A stretch of DNA of 64,000 nucleotides from CAUZIB01 sp963578805. Lineage in GTDB: Bacteria > Acidobacteriota > Vicinamibacteria > Vicinamibacterales > UBA8438. The translations under genes and the position numbers were made by a program. Shown here in pieces: positions 9,194 through 17,559 of this stretch (within the stretch, counting starts at the first letter, position 1; each line of letters starts with the position of its first letter). The notes under the pieces are model-generated. The model saw only the letters and a program-made list of their open reading frames with translations. It did no database searches and was not told where the DNA came from. The DNA is taken from the NCBI GenBank assembly GCA_963578805.1, contig CAUZDY010000013.1:4073-68072 (forward strand). Reading direction: 5' to 3'.

Positions 9194-9624
9194 CGCAATA
9201 TTTTACTGCGAAATGGCGGCTGCTCTGTAATAAGGCCGCGACCGTGGCGTCAGCCGAGATCGGGTTCCGAACGGCTAGCCTGTCGCACCCGATCGCCACA
9301 GCCCGAACCCTGAGCGGGATCTCCCGCTCGGTCCGATGTTCGATCTGACTGGGAAGGACTTTGTCGATCTTCCGGGTTGGCCTGGGCTCTGACAGCTCTA
9401 ACCCATTTGGCGATCGCGTTGACGAACTCCGCGGGTTAGCGCTTAAGTCTGCCTCGAGCCTTGAGGGGTGTTTGATGAGGTATCTCTTTAGGAAGCGGTT
9501 CACCGGTCAGGCCGACGTGGTAGAAGGCGCTGCTGGGAATGCTTACGAGCGCCCAGACCCGCGCAGATCACTGTTTCAGCGTCTGGTGTCTCATTTCCGG
9601 GTGACCACGCTTGGCGAGCAAATC
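9194..9624. other. Intergenic region with no recognised gene
   Basis: About 430 bases between the sigma factor start and the methyltransferase stop. A 93-codon frame on the plus strand and a 141-codon frame on the minus strand cross it, but neither resembles a protein I know or has coding character. A short perfect palindrome (8-bp arms, two-base centre) lies at 9312-9329. The sigma promoter should lie near 9200-9260. Confidence 0.45.
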
Positions 9625-10371
9625 TCACTCCGGCTTTGTTGAGGCGACCCGTATCCGCACGTAGTCAACAACCCACAGACCATCGGTATTCAGCAACTGC
9701 GGCTCCAGCCGTGTCCGGACCGCGTCAATCAACGGTTGCCGGTCCGGCTCGGTGACGCTGCTAATGTATGTTTGCGCAAAAATTTCCAGCCAGCTTTGAA
9801 TGTCGGATGGGAGTGGAGTCGGTCGAGGAAAAAGCATGTTGAGGTCAACCCGAAATCCCTGGGATTCGAGACGGGCACCGTACTCCTCCGGTGTCGGAAA
9901 GTACCACGGATCAAGACCGTGTGCGTCGAGGCCCCGCTCCGAGAGTTCAGCCTCCAGTGCTTCGCGAATCGTGGCCACGCAGCCCGCCCCTCCGAACTCG
10001 GCGACGAAACGTCCGCCGGGTCTGAGCACGTTCCACACGTTGGCAATTACCGGTTGAGGGTCCGTGATCCAATGAAGAGCAGCGTTACTGAAGACGCAAT
10101 CGAAGAAACCTTCAACGCTCAGTTCGGATACGTCGCCGATTCTGGCGTCGAGTCCACGTTTAAGGGCCGCCCCCACCTGCTCGGGGCTGCTGTCAATGGC
10201 GATGACTTCACACCCGGCCGACACCAGACGCTCGGTCAGCGCACCGTCGCCGCACCCGAGGTCGAGCACACGCTCACCTGGTTGGGGATCGAGTAAATCG
10301 ACGACCGGACGACCGAGATCCGAGACGAATCTCGCATGTTGTGCATACTGCTCAGGGTCCCATTTTTGCAT
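9625..10371 (-). CDS. Class I SAM-dependent methyltransferase, trans-aconitate methyltransferase-like
   Basis: A 248-residue protein with SAM-binding motif I V-L-D-L-G-C-G-D-G (about 35-43), an acidic residue at the end of strand 2 (I-A-I-D-S), and F-D-C-V-F-S-N-A-A-L-H-W (about 90-101). The N-A-A-L-H-W-I pattern is typical of the Tam/UbiE-like group. The substrate cannot be told from sequence. It starts three bases after the hisA stop codon, so it is the last gene of the his transcript. That position does not prove a role in histidine metabolism. Confidence 0.8.
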   Translation of the reverse strand: MQKWDPEQYAQHARFVSDLGRPVVDLLDPQPGERVLDLGCGDGALTERLVSAGCEVIAIDSSPEQVGAALKRGLDARIGDVSELSVEGFFDCVFSNAALHWITDPQPVIANVWNVLRPGGRFVAEFGGAGCVATIREALEAELSERGLDAHGLDPWYFPTPEEYGARLESQGFRVDLNMLFPRPTPLPSDIQSWLEIFAQTYISSVTEPDRQPLIDAVRTRLEPQLLNTDGLWVVDYVRIRVASTKPE

Positions 10372-10374
10372 CGA

Positions 10375-11061
10375 TCAGTTATCGCTTTCGATCTTGAGCC
10401 GACCGGTGTAAATGGCCATGCCCACTACCGCGTCGATTCCTTCACGGTCGAGCCGGTCGATCTCCGACCGATTTGTGATGCCTCCCGCTGCTGTGAGCTT
10501 TCTGGCCGTCGCGCGACGGACGGCCATGATCGCGCGGAGGTCCGTACCCTGCATGAGGCCTTCCGTGTCGACATGGGTATACAGAAACTCAGCGCAGAAC
10601 GGTTCAAGCTGCTGCACCGCTTCCACAGCTGAGAGACCGACCGCTTCCTTCCACCCCTTGATGACGACCTGTCCTCCCTTACTATCAACCGCTGCGATGA
10701 TCCGGTCGGCTCCCACTGCCGTGGCAAGTCGCGACGCGAACTCGGTATTTGGCTGTCCATCTTTAAACAGCGACGACCCGACGATGACCGCGGTTGCGCC
10801 GTACGCCAGTATCTCTCGAGCGCGCTCAACGGTGCGGATTCCTCCCCCAACCCGACACGGCAGTCTGGGAGTGATCGATCGGACAATGGAATCGTTGGAA
10901 CCTGATCCCATCGCGGCATCGAGGTCAATCAGTTGGACTTTGGGGAACCGCCGAAACTTTTGAACCCACGACTCGATGTCGTCGCTCGCCAGAGCCTGTT
11001 GTTCTCCCTGGATCAGCTGGACGACCTGACCGCCTTGAAGATCAATAGAAGGGATCAGCAT
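10375..11061 (-). CDS. hisA: ProFAR isomerase HisA
   Basis: A 228-residue TIM-barrel enzyme that isomerises ProFAR to PRFAR in histidine synthesis. The N-terminus L-I-P-S-I-D-L-Q-G-G carries the catalytic Asp. Phosphate-binding glycine loops appear at G-G-I-R-T (about 73) and A-A-G-G-I-T (about 171). The length is slightly short for the family but all core elements are present. It starts immediately next to the hisF stop codon. Confidence 0.95.
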   Translation of the reverse strand: MLIPSIDLQGGQVVQLIQGEQQALASDDIESWVQKFRRFPKVQLIDLDAAMGSGSNDSIVRSITPRLPCRVGGGIRTVERAREILAYGATAVIVGSSLFKDGQPNTEFASRLATAVGADRIIAAVDSKGGQVVIKGWKEAVGLSAVEAVQQLEPFCAEFLYTHVDTEGLMQGTDLRAIMAVRRATARKLTAAGGITNRSEIDRLDREGIDAVVGMAIYTGRLKIESDN

Positions 11062-11817
11062 CTACCTTCGCACGGGAATCCCAGCGTGGTCTAGGTGCGT
11101 CTTGAGATCAGCCACGGCATGTTCGGAGTAGTGGAAAATCGACGCCGCGAGCGCGGCGTCTGCTTTCCCTATCGTGAAGACGTCGACGAAATGGTCGAAT
11201 GTCCCGGCGCCACCCGACGCGATCACTGGAATCGAAACCGCTTCTGACACTGCTGCGGTGAGGGGGCAGTCAAAGCCTCGTTTCGTGCCATCTCGGTCGA
11301 TCGAAGTCAGCAGGATCTCACCCGCACCTCGGTCGGCAGCTTCGGCGGCCCACTCGATGGCATCGCGCTCGGTCGATTCCTGCCCGCTTCGGACGTAGAT
11401 CTGGAACCGGTCGTCGTAGCGTTTCGCATCGATCGCGACAATAATCGCCTGGCTGCCGTATCGTCGTGCCAGTGTCGTGATGAGTTCAGGGTGGGTAACC
11501 GCTGCAGTGTTCAAGCTGACCTTGTCGGCCCCGGCTTCGATCGCAGCCTCCACGTGTTGCTCGTCGCGGATGCCGCCACCAACGCAGAGGGGAAGGAAGA
11601 TATGTTGCGCGACGGAGTGGATCGTGTCGGCGAGCGCTTTGCGCTTCTCGATGGTTGCCGTCACATCAAGAATGACGACCTCATCGATTCCTTCATGGTT
11701 GTATCGAATGGCAAGTTCAGCCGGGTCGCCGGCATTGCGAAGGCCTTCGAAATTGACGCCTTTGACGACACAGCCGTCTCGAACATCAAGGCAGGCGATG
11801 ATTCGTTTGGACAGCAT
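11062..11817 (-). CDS. hisF: Imidazole glycerol phosphate synthase cyclase subunit HisF
   Basis: A 251-residue TIM-barrel subunit that receives ammonia from HisH and converts PRFAR to imidazole glycerol phosphate and AICAR. It starts M-L-S-K-R-I-I-A-C-L-D-V with the catalytic Asp11 equivalent. The second catalytic Asp is in T-S-I-D-R-D-G-T near residue 128, and C-V-G-G-G-I is the phosphate loop. The ATG at 11817 was chosen over a 57-residue longer frame because family similarity begins there and the extension runs into hisH. Confidence 0.95.
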   Translation of the reverse strand: MLSKRIIACLDVRDGCVVKGVNFEGLRNAGDPAELAIRYNHEGIDEVVILDVTATIEKRKALADTIHSVAQHIFLPLCVGGGIRDEQHVEAAIEAGADKVSLNTAAVTHPELITTLARRYGSQAIIVAIDAKRYDDRFQIYVRSGQESTERDAIEWAAEAADRGAGEILLTSIDRDGTKRGFDCPLTAAVSEAVSIPVIASGGAGTFDHFVDVFTIGKADAALAASIFHYSEHAVADLKTHLDHAGIPVRR

Positions 11818-11828
11818 CCGTTCTGTCG

Positions 11829-12467
11829 TTACTGGGATGTCGCGTGGGCTCCAACACGGGCAAGGAAGTTTCCCAAAATCACCAACCCGACGTCTCCTGA
11901 TTTCTCGGGGTGAAACTGAACACCAGCGATGTGGTTCCGTTCGACGACGCTGGCAAACTCGACTCCGTAACCGGTCGACGCGACGCAATCGGCTGTGACA
12001 GGTGCGGCGAACGAATGGGTGAAGTAGACTTGGTCGCCTTCGCCGACCCCTTCAAGCAGCCACGATGACCGCGTAAGGTGAAGGCTGTTCCAACCGACGT
12101 GCGGCACCTTAAGCGGTGCAGAGCCGTCCGTTCCCTTCCCAGAATCCGTCATCAATGCACAGGTGCCAGGCATGGCACCCAGCCCCGCTAGGCTGGGAGC
12201 TTCGTCACTTCCGTCAAAGAGCCACTGAAGTCCCAAACAGATGCCCAGCAGGGGGACCGAATACCGGACGGCTCTGCGTATGGCCGCGGTCCAGACGCCT
12301 GCAAGCGCCTCTGTCGCCTGGAAGTTACCAACTCCAGGCACGATCACCCCTAAGCAGGCTTCGAGCTCCTTTGGTGTCGTTGGTGTCACATGCGCCGCGC
12401 CGAGATACGTGAGCGCTTTGCGGACCGACGTGAGGTTTCCCGCGCCGTAATCAATGAGAGCGATCAC
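11829..12467 (-). CDS. hisH: Imidazole glycerol phosphate synthase glutaminase subunit HisH
   Basis: A 212-residue class I glutamine amidotransferase with nucleophile C77 in G-I-C-L-G-L-Q and the His186/Glu188 pair in Q-F-H-P-E-K-S. It hydrolyses glutamine and channels ammonia to HisF, encoded 11 bases downstream. The start overlaps the hisB stop by four bases, so translation is coupled. Confidence 0.95.
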   Translation of the reverse strand: MIALIDYGAGNLTSVRKALTYLGAAHVTPTTPKELEACLGVIVPGVGNFQATEALAGVWTAAIRRAVRYSVPLLGICLGLQWLFDGSDEAPSLAGLGAMPGTCALMTDSGKGTDGSAPLKVPHVGWNSLHLTRSSWLLEGVGEGDQVYFTHSFAAPVTADCVASTGYGVEFASVVERNHIAGVQFHPEKSGDVGLVILGNFLARVGAHATSQ

Positions 12468-13051
12468 AGTAACCCTTTAGTGCTCGGGAGAGTTTTCCCC
12501 AGCTGGCGGTCGAGAGAGCACGCTACCCGAAGCGCTCGGGCAAACGCCTTGAAGATGGCTTCGACACGGTGGTGGCTCGAGCGCCCGTACATCACTTTAA
12601 GGTGGAGATTGGCTCGCGCTCCCTGGGCAAACCCTTCGAAGAAGTCCTGCACCAGTTCGGCCTGCAGGTCACCGACCTGTTTGACGCGAAGTTTCAGATC
12701 AACCACCGTGTGCACTCGGCCGCTGAGATCGATCGCTGCCACACCCAACGTCTCGTCCATCGGCATGACGAAGTATCCAGCCCGATTGATGCCGCGCTTC
12801 GTTCCCAGGGCCTGCGTTACCGCTTCACCCAGCGCAATGCCGACATCCTCGACCGTGTGATGCTGATCGACGTCGAGATCTCCGGTGGCCTTGAGCGTGA
12901 GGTTAAAGAGCCCGTGCCGGGCGAACAGCTCGAGCATATGATCGAGGAAACGGATACCGGTTCGCACGTCGTATCGCCCATTCCCGTCAAGCGCCAGTGT
13001 GAGCGTGATCTGAGTTTCGCTGGTTATCCGTTTGATCGTCGCTCGTCGCAC
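12464..13051 (-). CDS. hisB: Imidazoleglycerol-phosphate dehydratase HisB
   Basis: A 195-residue single-function dehydratase (no N-terminal phosphatase domain as in enterobacteria). Family metal-binding motifs are present: F-L-D-H-M-L (about 35-40), D-Q-H-H-T-V-E-D (about 61-68), and the second-half repeat S-S-H-H-R-V-E near residue 160. It forms imidazole acetol phosphate. The gene lies ten bases after hisD. Confidence 0.95.
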   Translation of the reverse strand: MRRATIKRITSETQITLTLALDGNGRYDVRTGIRFLDHMLELFARHGLFNLTLKATGDLDVDQHHTVEDVGIALGEAVTQALGTKRGINRAGYFVMPMDETLGVAAIDLSGRVHTVVDLKLRVKQVGDLQAELVQDFFEGFAQGARANLHLKVMYGRSSHHRVEAIFKAFARALRVACSLDRQLGKTLPSTKGLL

Positions 13052-13060
13052 AGTGTCCTC

Positions 13061-14296
13061 CTACCTCACGCGAGTCGCCACCGACGCTGCGTGCGCGATC
13101 AGCCCTTCCGCGTTTGCCAGCGAAATCGCAGTGGGAGCCAGGCGCTGCAGGCCAGCACGGGTCAGCCGCTGCACGTTGCTGATGCGAACGAAGTCTGATG
13201 CGCTCAGTCCGCCCCGGAACCTGGCGGCGCCGTTGGTCGGGAGCACGTGGTTCGACCCGGTCGCATAGTCGCCGGCGGCCTGCGCCCCGTATGGTCCGAC
13301 GAAGACCGTTCCGGCGTGTGTGAGGCGGCGCGCCACGCCTTCGGTTTCACACACGACATGCTCGGGTGCGATTTCATTGGAGAGCTTGATTGCCTCGCTC
13401 AGCGTACTCGTCACAATCGCCACTCCGTGGCGTGTCATTGAGGCACGCGCGGCTGGGTATAGGACAAGTCGCCTCCCGACCGCCTCGGCGACTATCTCCG
13501 CCAGCTTTGGGTTCGGTGTCAGCAGTACGGCACGTGCATCGGGGTCGTGTTCTGCCTGGGCGACGAGGTCGGCGGCGATCCAGTCAGGGTGGCCGGCTTT
13601 GGCAACGATAACGATCTCGGTCGGACCAGCATAGAAATCGATCGGACAGTCGCCGGAAACACGTGCCTTCGCAGCCGCCACGTAGGCGTTCCCCGGACCG
13701 ACGATCTTCTCGACTTTCGGTATTGATTCGGTACCGTAGGCCATGGCGGCGATGATGTGGGCCCCGCCGACCCGGTAGAGCCTTGACACCCCGGCCTCCA
13801 GTGCCGCGGCAAGCACCGCCGGTTCCGGGCGTGGACACGCCGCGATGATTGTCTGGACACCGGCTACCTGGGCGGGCAGGGCCGTCATCAGCAGCGATGA
13901 TGGAAGCGGATACCGTCCGCCGGGGACGTAACAGGCAACCCGCTCGAGAGGAAGGACGCGCTGCTCGACAACAACGCCTGGAACGGTTGTGGTACGCCAG
14001 CTTTTTGGTACCTGTTTCGTTGCAACGCGACGTATAAGACGCGCTGCTTCCTTGATGGCACGGCGCACGGCCGGCGGTGTCTGCTTCGCCCCGCTCCGTA
14101 TCTCTCGCCGGGATACTTCCAGTGGGCCGGTCACTCGGTCGAAACGCCGTGCGTAGTCCTGGAGTGCCCGGTCACCGCGCCGCCGGACGCCGCTCACGAT
14201 CCGCGTGACCTGTGCCTCCACGACGGGGTCGCGCTTCTGCGCTCGGTCGAGCAGTCGCCTAACCGCCCTGGTATTTGACGAAGCGATTATTTTCAT
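13061..14296 (-). CDS. hisD: Histidinol dehydrogenase HisD
   Basis: A 411-residue zinc enzyme that oxidises histidinol to histidine in two NAD-dependent steps. The conserved segment C-Y-V-P-G-G-R-Y-P-L-P-S-S, the G-P-G-N-A-Y-V motif, G-P-T-E-I and the C-terminal G-S-N-H-V-L-P-T-N are all visible. An AGGGAG ribosome-binding site lies just before the ATG at 14296, which rejects the longer frame reaching 14395 that would overlap hisG. The protein is slightly shorter at the N-terminus than the E. coli enzyme. Confidence 0.94.
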   Translation of the reverse strand: MKIIASSNTRAVRRLLDRAQKRDPVVEAQVTRIVSGVRRRGDRALQDYARRFDRVTGPLEVSRREIRSGAKQTPPAVRRAIKEAARLIRRVATKQVPKSWRTTTVPGVVVEQRVLPLERVACYVPGGRYPLPSSLLMTALPAQVAGVQTIIAACPRPEPAVLAAALEAGVSRLYRVGGAHIIAAMAYGTESIPKVEKIVGPGNAYVAAAKARVSGDCPIDFYAGPTEIVIVAKAGHPDWIAADLVAQAEHDPDARAVLLTPNPKLAEIVAEAVGRRLVLYPAARASMTRHGVAIVTSTLSEAIKLSNEIAPEHVVCETEGVARRLTHAGTVFVGPYGAQAAGDYATGSNHVLPTNGAARFRGGLSASDFVRISNVQRLTRAGLQRLAPTAISLANAEGLIAHAASVATRVR

Positions 14297-14318
14297 CGAT
14301 CTCCCTGCCACACGTTCT

Positions 14319-15200
14319 CTACAGAACGATCTTGTTGAGCGGGTACTCCACGATACCCTGGCCACCGAGCGCCTTAAGTTTGGGGATAAGCTCACGGACG
14401 GTCCGCTCTTCGAGAATCGTCGTGATAGCGACCCAGTCCGGGTCGCTTAGCGGAGCGACGGTTGGCTTCTGAAGCGCCGGCAGCAGACGCAGTAATTGGT
14501 CGATGTTGCCACGTTCCACGTTAAGCATCAGGCCAACACGACCTTGCGCTTCCATGGCCGCTCGTAATAAGAGTGCGATGTTGTCGAGTTTTTCCCGCTT
14601 CCATGGGTCGTCGACCGCCCGTTGACTTGCGATGAGCTGTGGGTTTGACTCCAGAACGGTGTCGATGATTCGGAGATGGTTAGCACGCAGCGTCGATCCT
14701 GTCTCTGTCGCTTCCACGATGGCGTCGGCCAGTCGCGGCGGTTTGACCTCAGTCGCACCCCAGGAGAACTCGACGTTAACCGAGACATTGAGCTTGGCAA
14801 AATACGATTCGGTGGCCCGCACCAGCTCGGTGGAGATCGTGCTTCCATCGAGGTCCTGTGGTGTTCGATACGTCGATGTCTCAGGCACGGCTAGGACCCA
14901 CCGAACCTTTCGGAAGCTTTGTTTCGAGTAAATCAGGTCGGCGATGGTTACCACTGTCTGTCCCGTCGCGGCGTAATGTTCGGCAATCCAATCCTGTCCC
15001 GTCAGACCAGCGTCAACGGCGTCATCGGCGACATAGCGCGCCATCTCCTGAGCGCGAATCAGCGTGCACTCGATCGCAGGATCGTCGATGGTTGGAAAGT
15101 ACGACCGAGGGCTCACATACACGTTGAAGCCCGCTCGAGCCAGGAGGTGAATGGTTGAATCTTGCAGCGATCCCTTCGGGATTCCCAGTCTCAGTGTCAT
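14319..15200 (-). CDS. hisG: ATP phosphoribosyltransferase HisG, long form
   Basis: A 293-residue enzyme for the first committed step, joining ATP and PRPP. It starts L-R-L-G-I-P-K-G-S-L-Q, and D-A-G-L-T-G-Q-D-W-I is the family motif near residue 62. The C-terminal ~75 residues form the ACT-like regulatory domain, so this is the long, histidine-inhibited form that does not need HisZ. It lies between hisI (57-base gap) and hisD. Confidence 0.94.
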   Translation of the reverse strand: MTLRLGIPKGSLQDSTIHLLARAGFNVYVSPRSYFPTIDDPAIECTLIRAQEMARYVADDAVDAGLTGQDWIAEHYAATGQTVVTIADLIYSKQSFRKVRWVLAVPETSTYRTPQDLDGSTISTELVRATESYFAKLNVSVNVEFSWGATEVKPPRLADAIVEATETGSTLRANHLRIIDTVLESNPQLIASQRAVDDPWKREKLDNIALLLRAAMEAQGRVGLMLNVERGNIDQLLRLLPALQKPTVAPLSDPDWVAITTILEERTVRELIPKLKALGGQGIVEYPLNKIVL

Positions 15201-15257
15201 GAACTCGTGTCTCCGCGATCTTGTGGTCTGCCGGTCCGTCTCATTGCCTCGAGGTCT

Positions 15258-15572
15258 TCACCCGTCCAGTTTCCGGAAGAAGCAAGTGCGTTCCCCAGTG
15301 TGACAGACGTTGCCGTCGCCGAGGCGGGTGACCCGGAGTAGGACGGTATCGTCGTCGCAATCGGTCAGCATCTGTTGCACCTTAAGTCGGTTGCCAGACG
15401 TTTCACCTTTCATCCAGATCCGCTGTCGCGTGCGACTGTAGAACGTAGCAAATCCGGTCGTTCTTGTCTGTTCCAGGGCCTGCTCGTCCATGAACCCGAC
15501 CATCAATAGTTCGTCGGTTTCGTCGTCTTGGACGACCGCTGGTATGAGCCCATTTAATTTAGAAAAATCCAT
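15258..15572 (-). CDS. hisI: Phosphoribosyl-AMP cyclohydrolase HisI
   Basis: A 104-residue protein, the normal size for the stand-alone cyclohydrolase (no HisE domain). Metal-ligand motifs are present: W-M-K-G-E-T-S-G-N near residue 53, D-C-D-D-D (about 71-75) and the C-H-T-G-E-R-T-C-F pair near residue 90. It opens the purine ring of PR-AMP. It is the first structural gene of the operon, with an AAAGGAA ribosome-binding site nine bases upstream that begins just after an intrinsic terminator. The pyrophosphohydrolase gene hisE and the aminotransferase gene hisC are not in this cluster. Confidence 0.95.
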   Translation of the reverse strand: MDFSKLNGLIPAVVQDDETDELLMVGFMDEQALEQTRTTGFATFYSRTRQRIWMKGETSGNRLKVQQMLTDCDDDTVLLRVTRLGDGNVCHTGERTCFFRKLDG

Positions 15573-15591
15573 GGCCTATTCCTTTTGCCAC

Positions 15592-15617
15592 AAAAAAAGC
15601 CTCGCCAAAGGCGAGGC
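15592..15617 (-). terminator. Intrinsic terminator of the his operon attenuator
   Basis: On the minus strand an 8-base-pair GC-rich stem (15610-15617 with 15599-15606, loop of three bases) is followed by seven U residues (15598-15592). It ends about 20 bases before the hisI start codon and inside the leader transcript, so it must act by conditional termination. The descending arm contains CUCGCC. Two upstream copies of GGCGGG in the leader-peptide region can pair with it and would serve as the antiterminator. Confidence 0.88.
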
Positions 15618-15654
15618 CGTGGTCGTGCCTGTATTGGTTCTGTATTGCTGTTGC

Positions 15655-15735
15655 TCAGAGCCAGGCGCACGCCCGCCGACCCGCCACTTGACGGGAATAG
15701 CAATGATGGTGCGTGGAGAAAAACTCCAAATACAT
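15655..15735 (-). CDS. hisL: his operon leader peptide with three consecutive His codons
   Basis: A 26-codon frame, ATG at 15735 to TGA at 15655-15657, that encodes three adjacent histidines (CAC CAT CAT) at positions 9-11. It lies between a good sigma-70-type promoter and the terminator before hisI. When charged tRNA-His is scarce the ribosome should stall here and free the GGCGGG segments downstream to block the terminator. The predicted transcription start is only about four bases before the ATG and there is no Shine-Dalgarno sequence, so translation is probably leaderless. The frame is too short for homology; the assignment rests on position, His run and terminator. Confidence 0.85.
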   Translation of the reverse strand: MYLEFFSTHHHCYSRQVAGRRACAWL

Positions 15736-15745
15736 CGTAAGAGAT

Positions 15746-15775
15746 ACACTAGCCTAGCCTCCGCAAAACTGTCAA
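15746..15775 (-). promoter_or_regulatory. Promoter of the his operon
   Basis: On the minus strand a perfect TTGACA (-35, 15775-15770) is followed after 18 bases by TAGTGT (-10, 15751-15746). Transcription would start near 15739, just before the leader-peptide ATG. It is the only strong promoter-like match upstream of hisI. Confidence 0.7.
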
Positions 15776-15813
15776 ATATTGACAAGTCACAACTGGCAGG
15801 GAGGAAAGAGAGG

Positions 15814-16284
15814 ATGTTGATGACTGACGTCAGACTGGTTGGGCTTCTGGTGGCAGCGTTGATTCTCGTGTGGAGACCGACCACCGCACAAGACACCAGT
15901 GAGGCTGCGGCCCGCGCCACCCTGGACCAGTATGTCGAGGCGTGGAACGCTGGAGACAATGAAGCGATTGTGCGGGCCAGTAACTTTCCGCGGCTGAGTA
16001 TCGGTCCCGCCGGGCAGGTTGTGGTACGCCAGAGCTCCGAAGATATCGAGACAGATTTCGATCTGCTTCGGCAGGCCGAGGGGTGGGATTATACGACGTT
16101 CGACCTCGTCGAAGCGGTTCATGTGGCACCCGATAAAGTGCACTACAGGGTCGTGTCAAGCCGACGACGTTCGGACGGTAGTGCATATCGGACCGGTCCA
16201 GCTCTATACATTGTGACCCGACAGAATGGCCGCTGGGGCCTTCAGCTACAGTCGATCCTGCCACCGACGTTCACAGCGCAGTAG
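15814..16284 (+). CDS. Secreted NTF2-like (SnoaL/DUF4440-type) protein
   Basis: A 156-residue protein with a signal peptide (about residues 1-25, ending T-T-A-Q) and an NTF2-like fold. The helix A-A-R-A-T-L-D-Q-Y-V-E-A-W-N-A-G-D is the classic start of this family, and the rest is a curved sheet ending R-W-G-L-Q-L-Q-S. A GGGAGGAAAGAG ribosome-binding region precedes the ATG at 15814; an ATG six bases later is equally possible. The role is unknown: such domains bind small molecules or act as accessory enzymes. It is divergent from the his operon and its last 14 bases overlap the convergent regulator gene. Confidence 0.75.
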   Translation: MLMTDVRLVGLLVAALILVWRPTTAQDTSEAAARATLDQYVEAWNAGDNEAIVRASNFPRLSIGPAGQVVVRQSSEDIETDFDLLRQAEGWDYTTFDLVEAVHVAPDKVHYRVVSSRRRSDGSAYRTGPALYIVTRQNGRWGLQLQSILPPTFTAQ

Positions 16285-16702
16285 GGGGTTCTCGTCCGAC
16301 CATGACTTCGGTCGCTTTGATGACCGCGATCGCTTCATCACCTCTCTGTAGACGAAGTTCATCGAGCGCGTCACGTGTGATGATTGCTGTTAGCGACTGG
16401 TCCCCGACGCGCAACCGCACCTGCGCCAAAAGTCCGTCCCGCCGCACCTCCTCGACCACCCCGCTGAGGCGGTTCCGGCCGCTCAGCGCGATCAGTACAC
16501 CTGAATTCGTCCTCCGCCGGCGGGACCGGGGAGCCGTGGTGCTTCGTTGGACGAGGAGGCGGCTGACCTCAGCGTCATCGATTCGGTGATGCCCACCCTC
16601 GGTCTGAATGCTTCGGACACTGCCCTTATAGATCCACTGTTTTAGCGTCGAGTACGCCACACCCAGTCGACCCGCGGCCTCTCGGACGGTTAAAAGTGAC
16701 AT
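16271..16702 (-). CDS. HTH-TOBE molybdate-responsive regulator (ModE-like)
   Basis: A 143-residue protein. Residues 1-50 form a MerR/excisionase-type helix-turn-helix (T-V-R-E-A-A-G-R-L-G-V then S-T-L-K-Q-W and G-G-H-H-R-I). Residues about 68-135 form a Mop/TOBE domain (S-G-R-N-R-L-S-G-V-V-E-E-V) that binds molybdate or tungstate oxyanions. It is transcribed divergently from modABC, and the AT-rich intergenic DNA carries inverted repeats. I infer that it senses molybdate and controls the transporter. It differs from E. coli ModE in its HTH class and in having a single TOBE unit. Confidence 0.85.
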   Translation of the reverse strand: MSLLTVREAAGRLGVAYSTLKQWIYKGSVRSIQTEGGHHRIDDAEVSRLLVQRSTTAPRSRRRRTNSGVLIALSGRNRLSGVVEEVRRDGLLAQVRLRVGDQSLTAIITRDALDELRLQRGDEAIAVIKATEVMVGREPPTAL

Positions 16703-16740
16703 AATTGTACCTATTCGCCCTTAATCGTTTGAGTAAACAG

Positions 16741-16769
16741 ATTTAATCATACTAAATTGTTTATTAAAT
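16741..16769. promoter_or_regulatory. Candidate operator between the regulator gene and modA
   Basis: The 65-base divergent region is far more AT-rich than its surroundings. It holds a perfect 7-base inverted repeat, ATTTAAT (16741-16747) and ATTAAAT (16763-16769), the latter overlapping the modA start. A smaller one, GTTT-N4-AAAC, is at 16727-16738. These are natural binding sites for the HTH-TOBE regulator. No binding consensus is known to me for this regulator class. Confidence 0.4.
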
Positions 16770-17559
16770 GATCGCACGCCTGGCCCTCTTGTTCGTGACG
16801 ACTTTTACCGTGTCAGCCTGTGGTCTTGGCGGCACCCGTTCAGGTTCAAGCGACTCCCCGCGGATACTGGTGTCAGTGGCGGTCAGCCTGTCCGATGCTT
16901 TACGTAGAGCCGCGGACGAATTCGAGAGGACCACCGGTGTGGCTGTTGACCTCAACGTCGGCGGCTCAGACACACTGGCGACTCAACTGCTCGCTGGTGC
17001 GAGTGGCGATTTGTTTGTCAGCGCCGATACCAGACAGATGGATCGCGTGGAAGCTGGCGGCCGAATCATCACTTCAACCCGGGTCGATCTGTTCTCGAAC
17101 CAGCTCGTCGTCGTGAGTGACGTCGACCTGGCCGGTTACGTTTCGGGAATCAGAGATCTTGAGGGCTCACGTGTGCGTCGGATTGCCATGGGCGATCCAG
17201 AGTCGGTTCCAGCGGGCGTCTACGCTCAAAAGTTCCTAAAGTCGGTGGGCGTTTGGGACACAGTGCGGTTCAAGGTGGTGCCCACTCGGAGTGTCAGGGC
17301 GGCGCTCGCCGCCGTAGAGGCGGGCAACGCAGATGTCGGAGTCGTTTACCAAACAGATGTGGCTCTGGCCGAGAACGTCGCTATCGCGTTTGTTATTCCG
17401 GTCGAACAGGGGCCACGGATACGATATGTCGCCGCCGTCACTGCCGGGGCGCCACACGAATCCGCCGCGAAACAGCTGTTGAACTTCCTTCGCGCGTCAC
17501 GTGCCAGACGTATCTTCGAGGACGCTGGATTCATCGCGCTGAGAGGTGGGCCGCCGTGA
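16768..17559 (+). CDS. modA: Molybdate ABC transporter substrate-binding protein ModA
   Basis: A 263-residue lipoprotein: a hydrophobic N-terminus ends in the lipobox V-S-A-C with Cys18. The mature domain has the ModA signature V-A-V-S-L-S-D-A-L-R-R-A-A-D-E-F near residue 36, then G-S-D-T-L-A-T-Q and G-D-L-F-V-S-A-D. The serines after V-A-V and G-G normally hydrogen-bond the oxyanion. It delivers molybdate to ModB-ModC for molybdenum cofactor enzymes such as the MsrP encoded further along. The stop overlaps the modB start. Confidence 0.93.
   Translation: MIARLALLFVTTFTVSACGLGGTRSGSSDSPRILVSVAVSLSDALRRAADEFERTTGVAVDLNVGGSDTLATQLLAGASGDLFVSADTRQMDRVEAGGRIITSTRVDLFSNQLVVVSDVDLAGYVSGIRDLEGSRVRRIAMGDPESVPAGVYAQKFLKSVGVWDTVRFKVVPTRSVRAALAAVEAGNADVGVVYQTDVALAENVAIAFVIPVEQGPRIRYVAAVTAGAPHESAAKQLLNFLRASRARRIFEDAGFIALRGGPP

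Noticed and set aside
9078..9503. A 141-codon minus-strand frame upstream of the sigma factor
   Set aside because: It overlaps the sigma gene start, has Arg/Ser-rich noise-like composition and no family resemblance.
12569..13198. A 209-codon plus-strand frame across hisB and hisD
   Set aside because: Antisense shadow of two well-conserved histidine genes.
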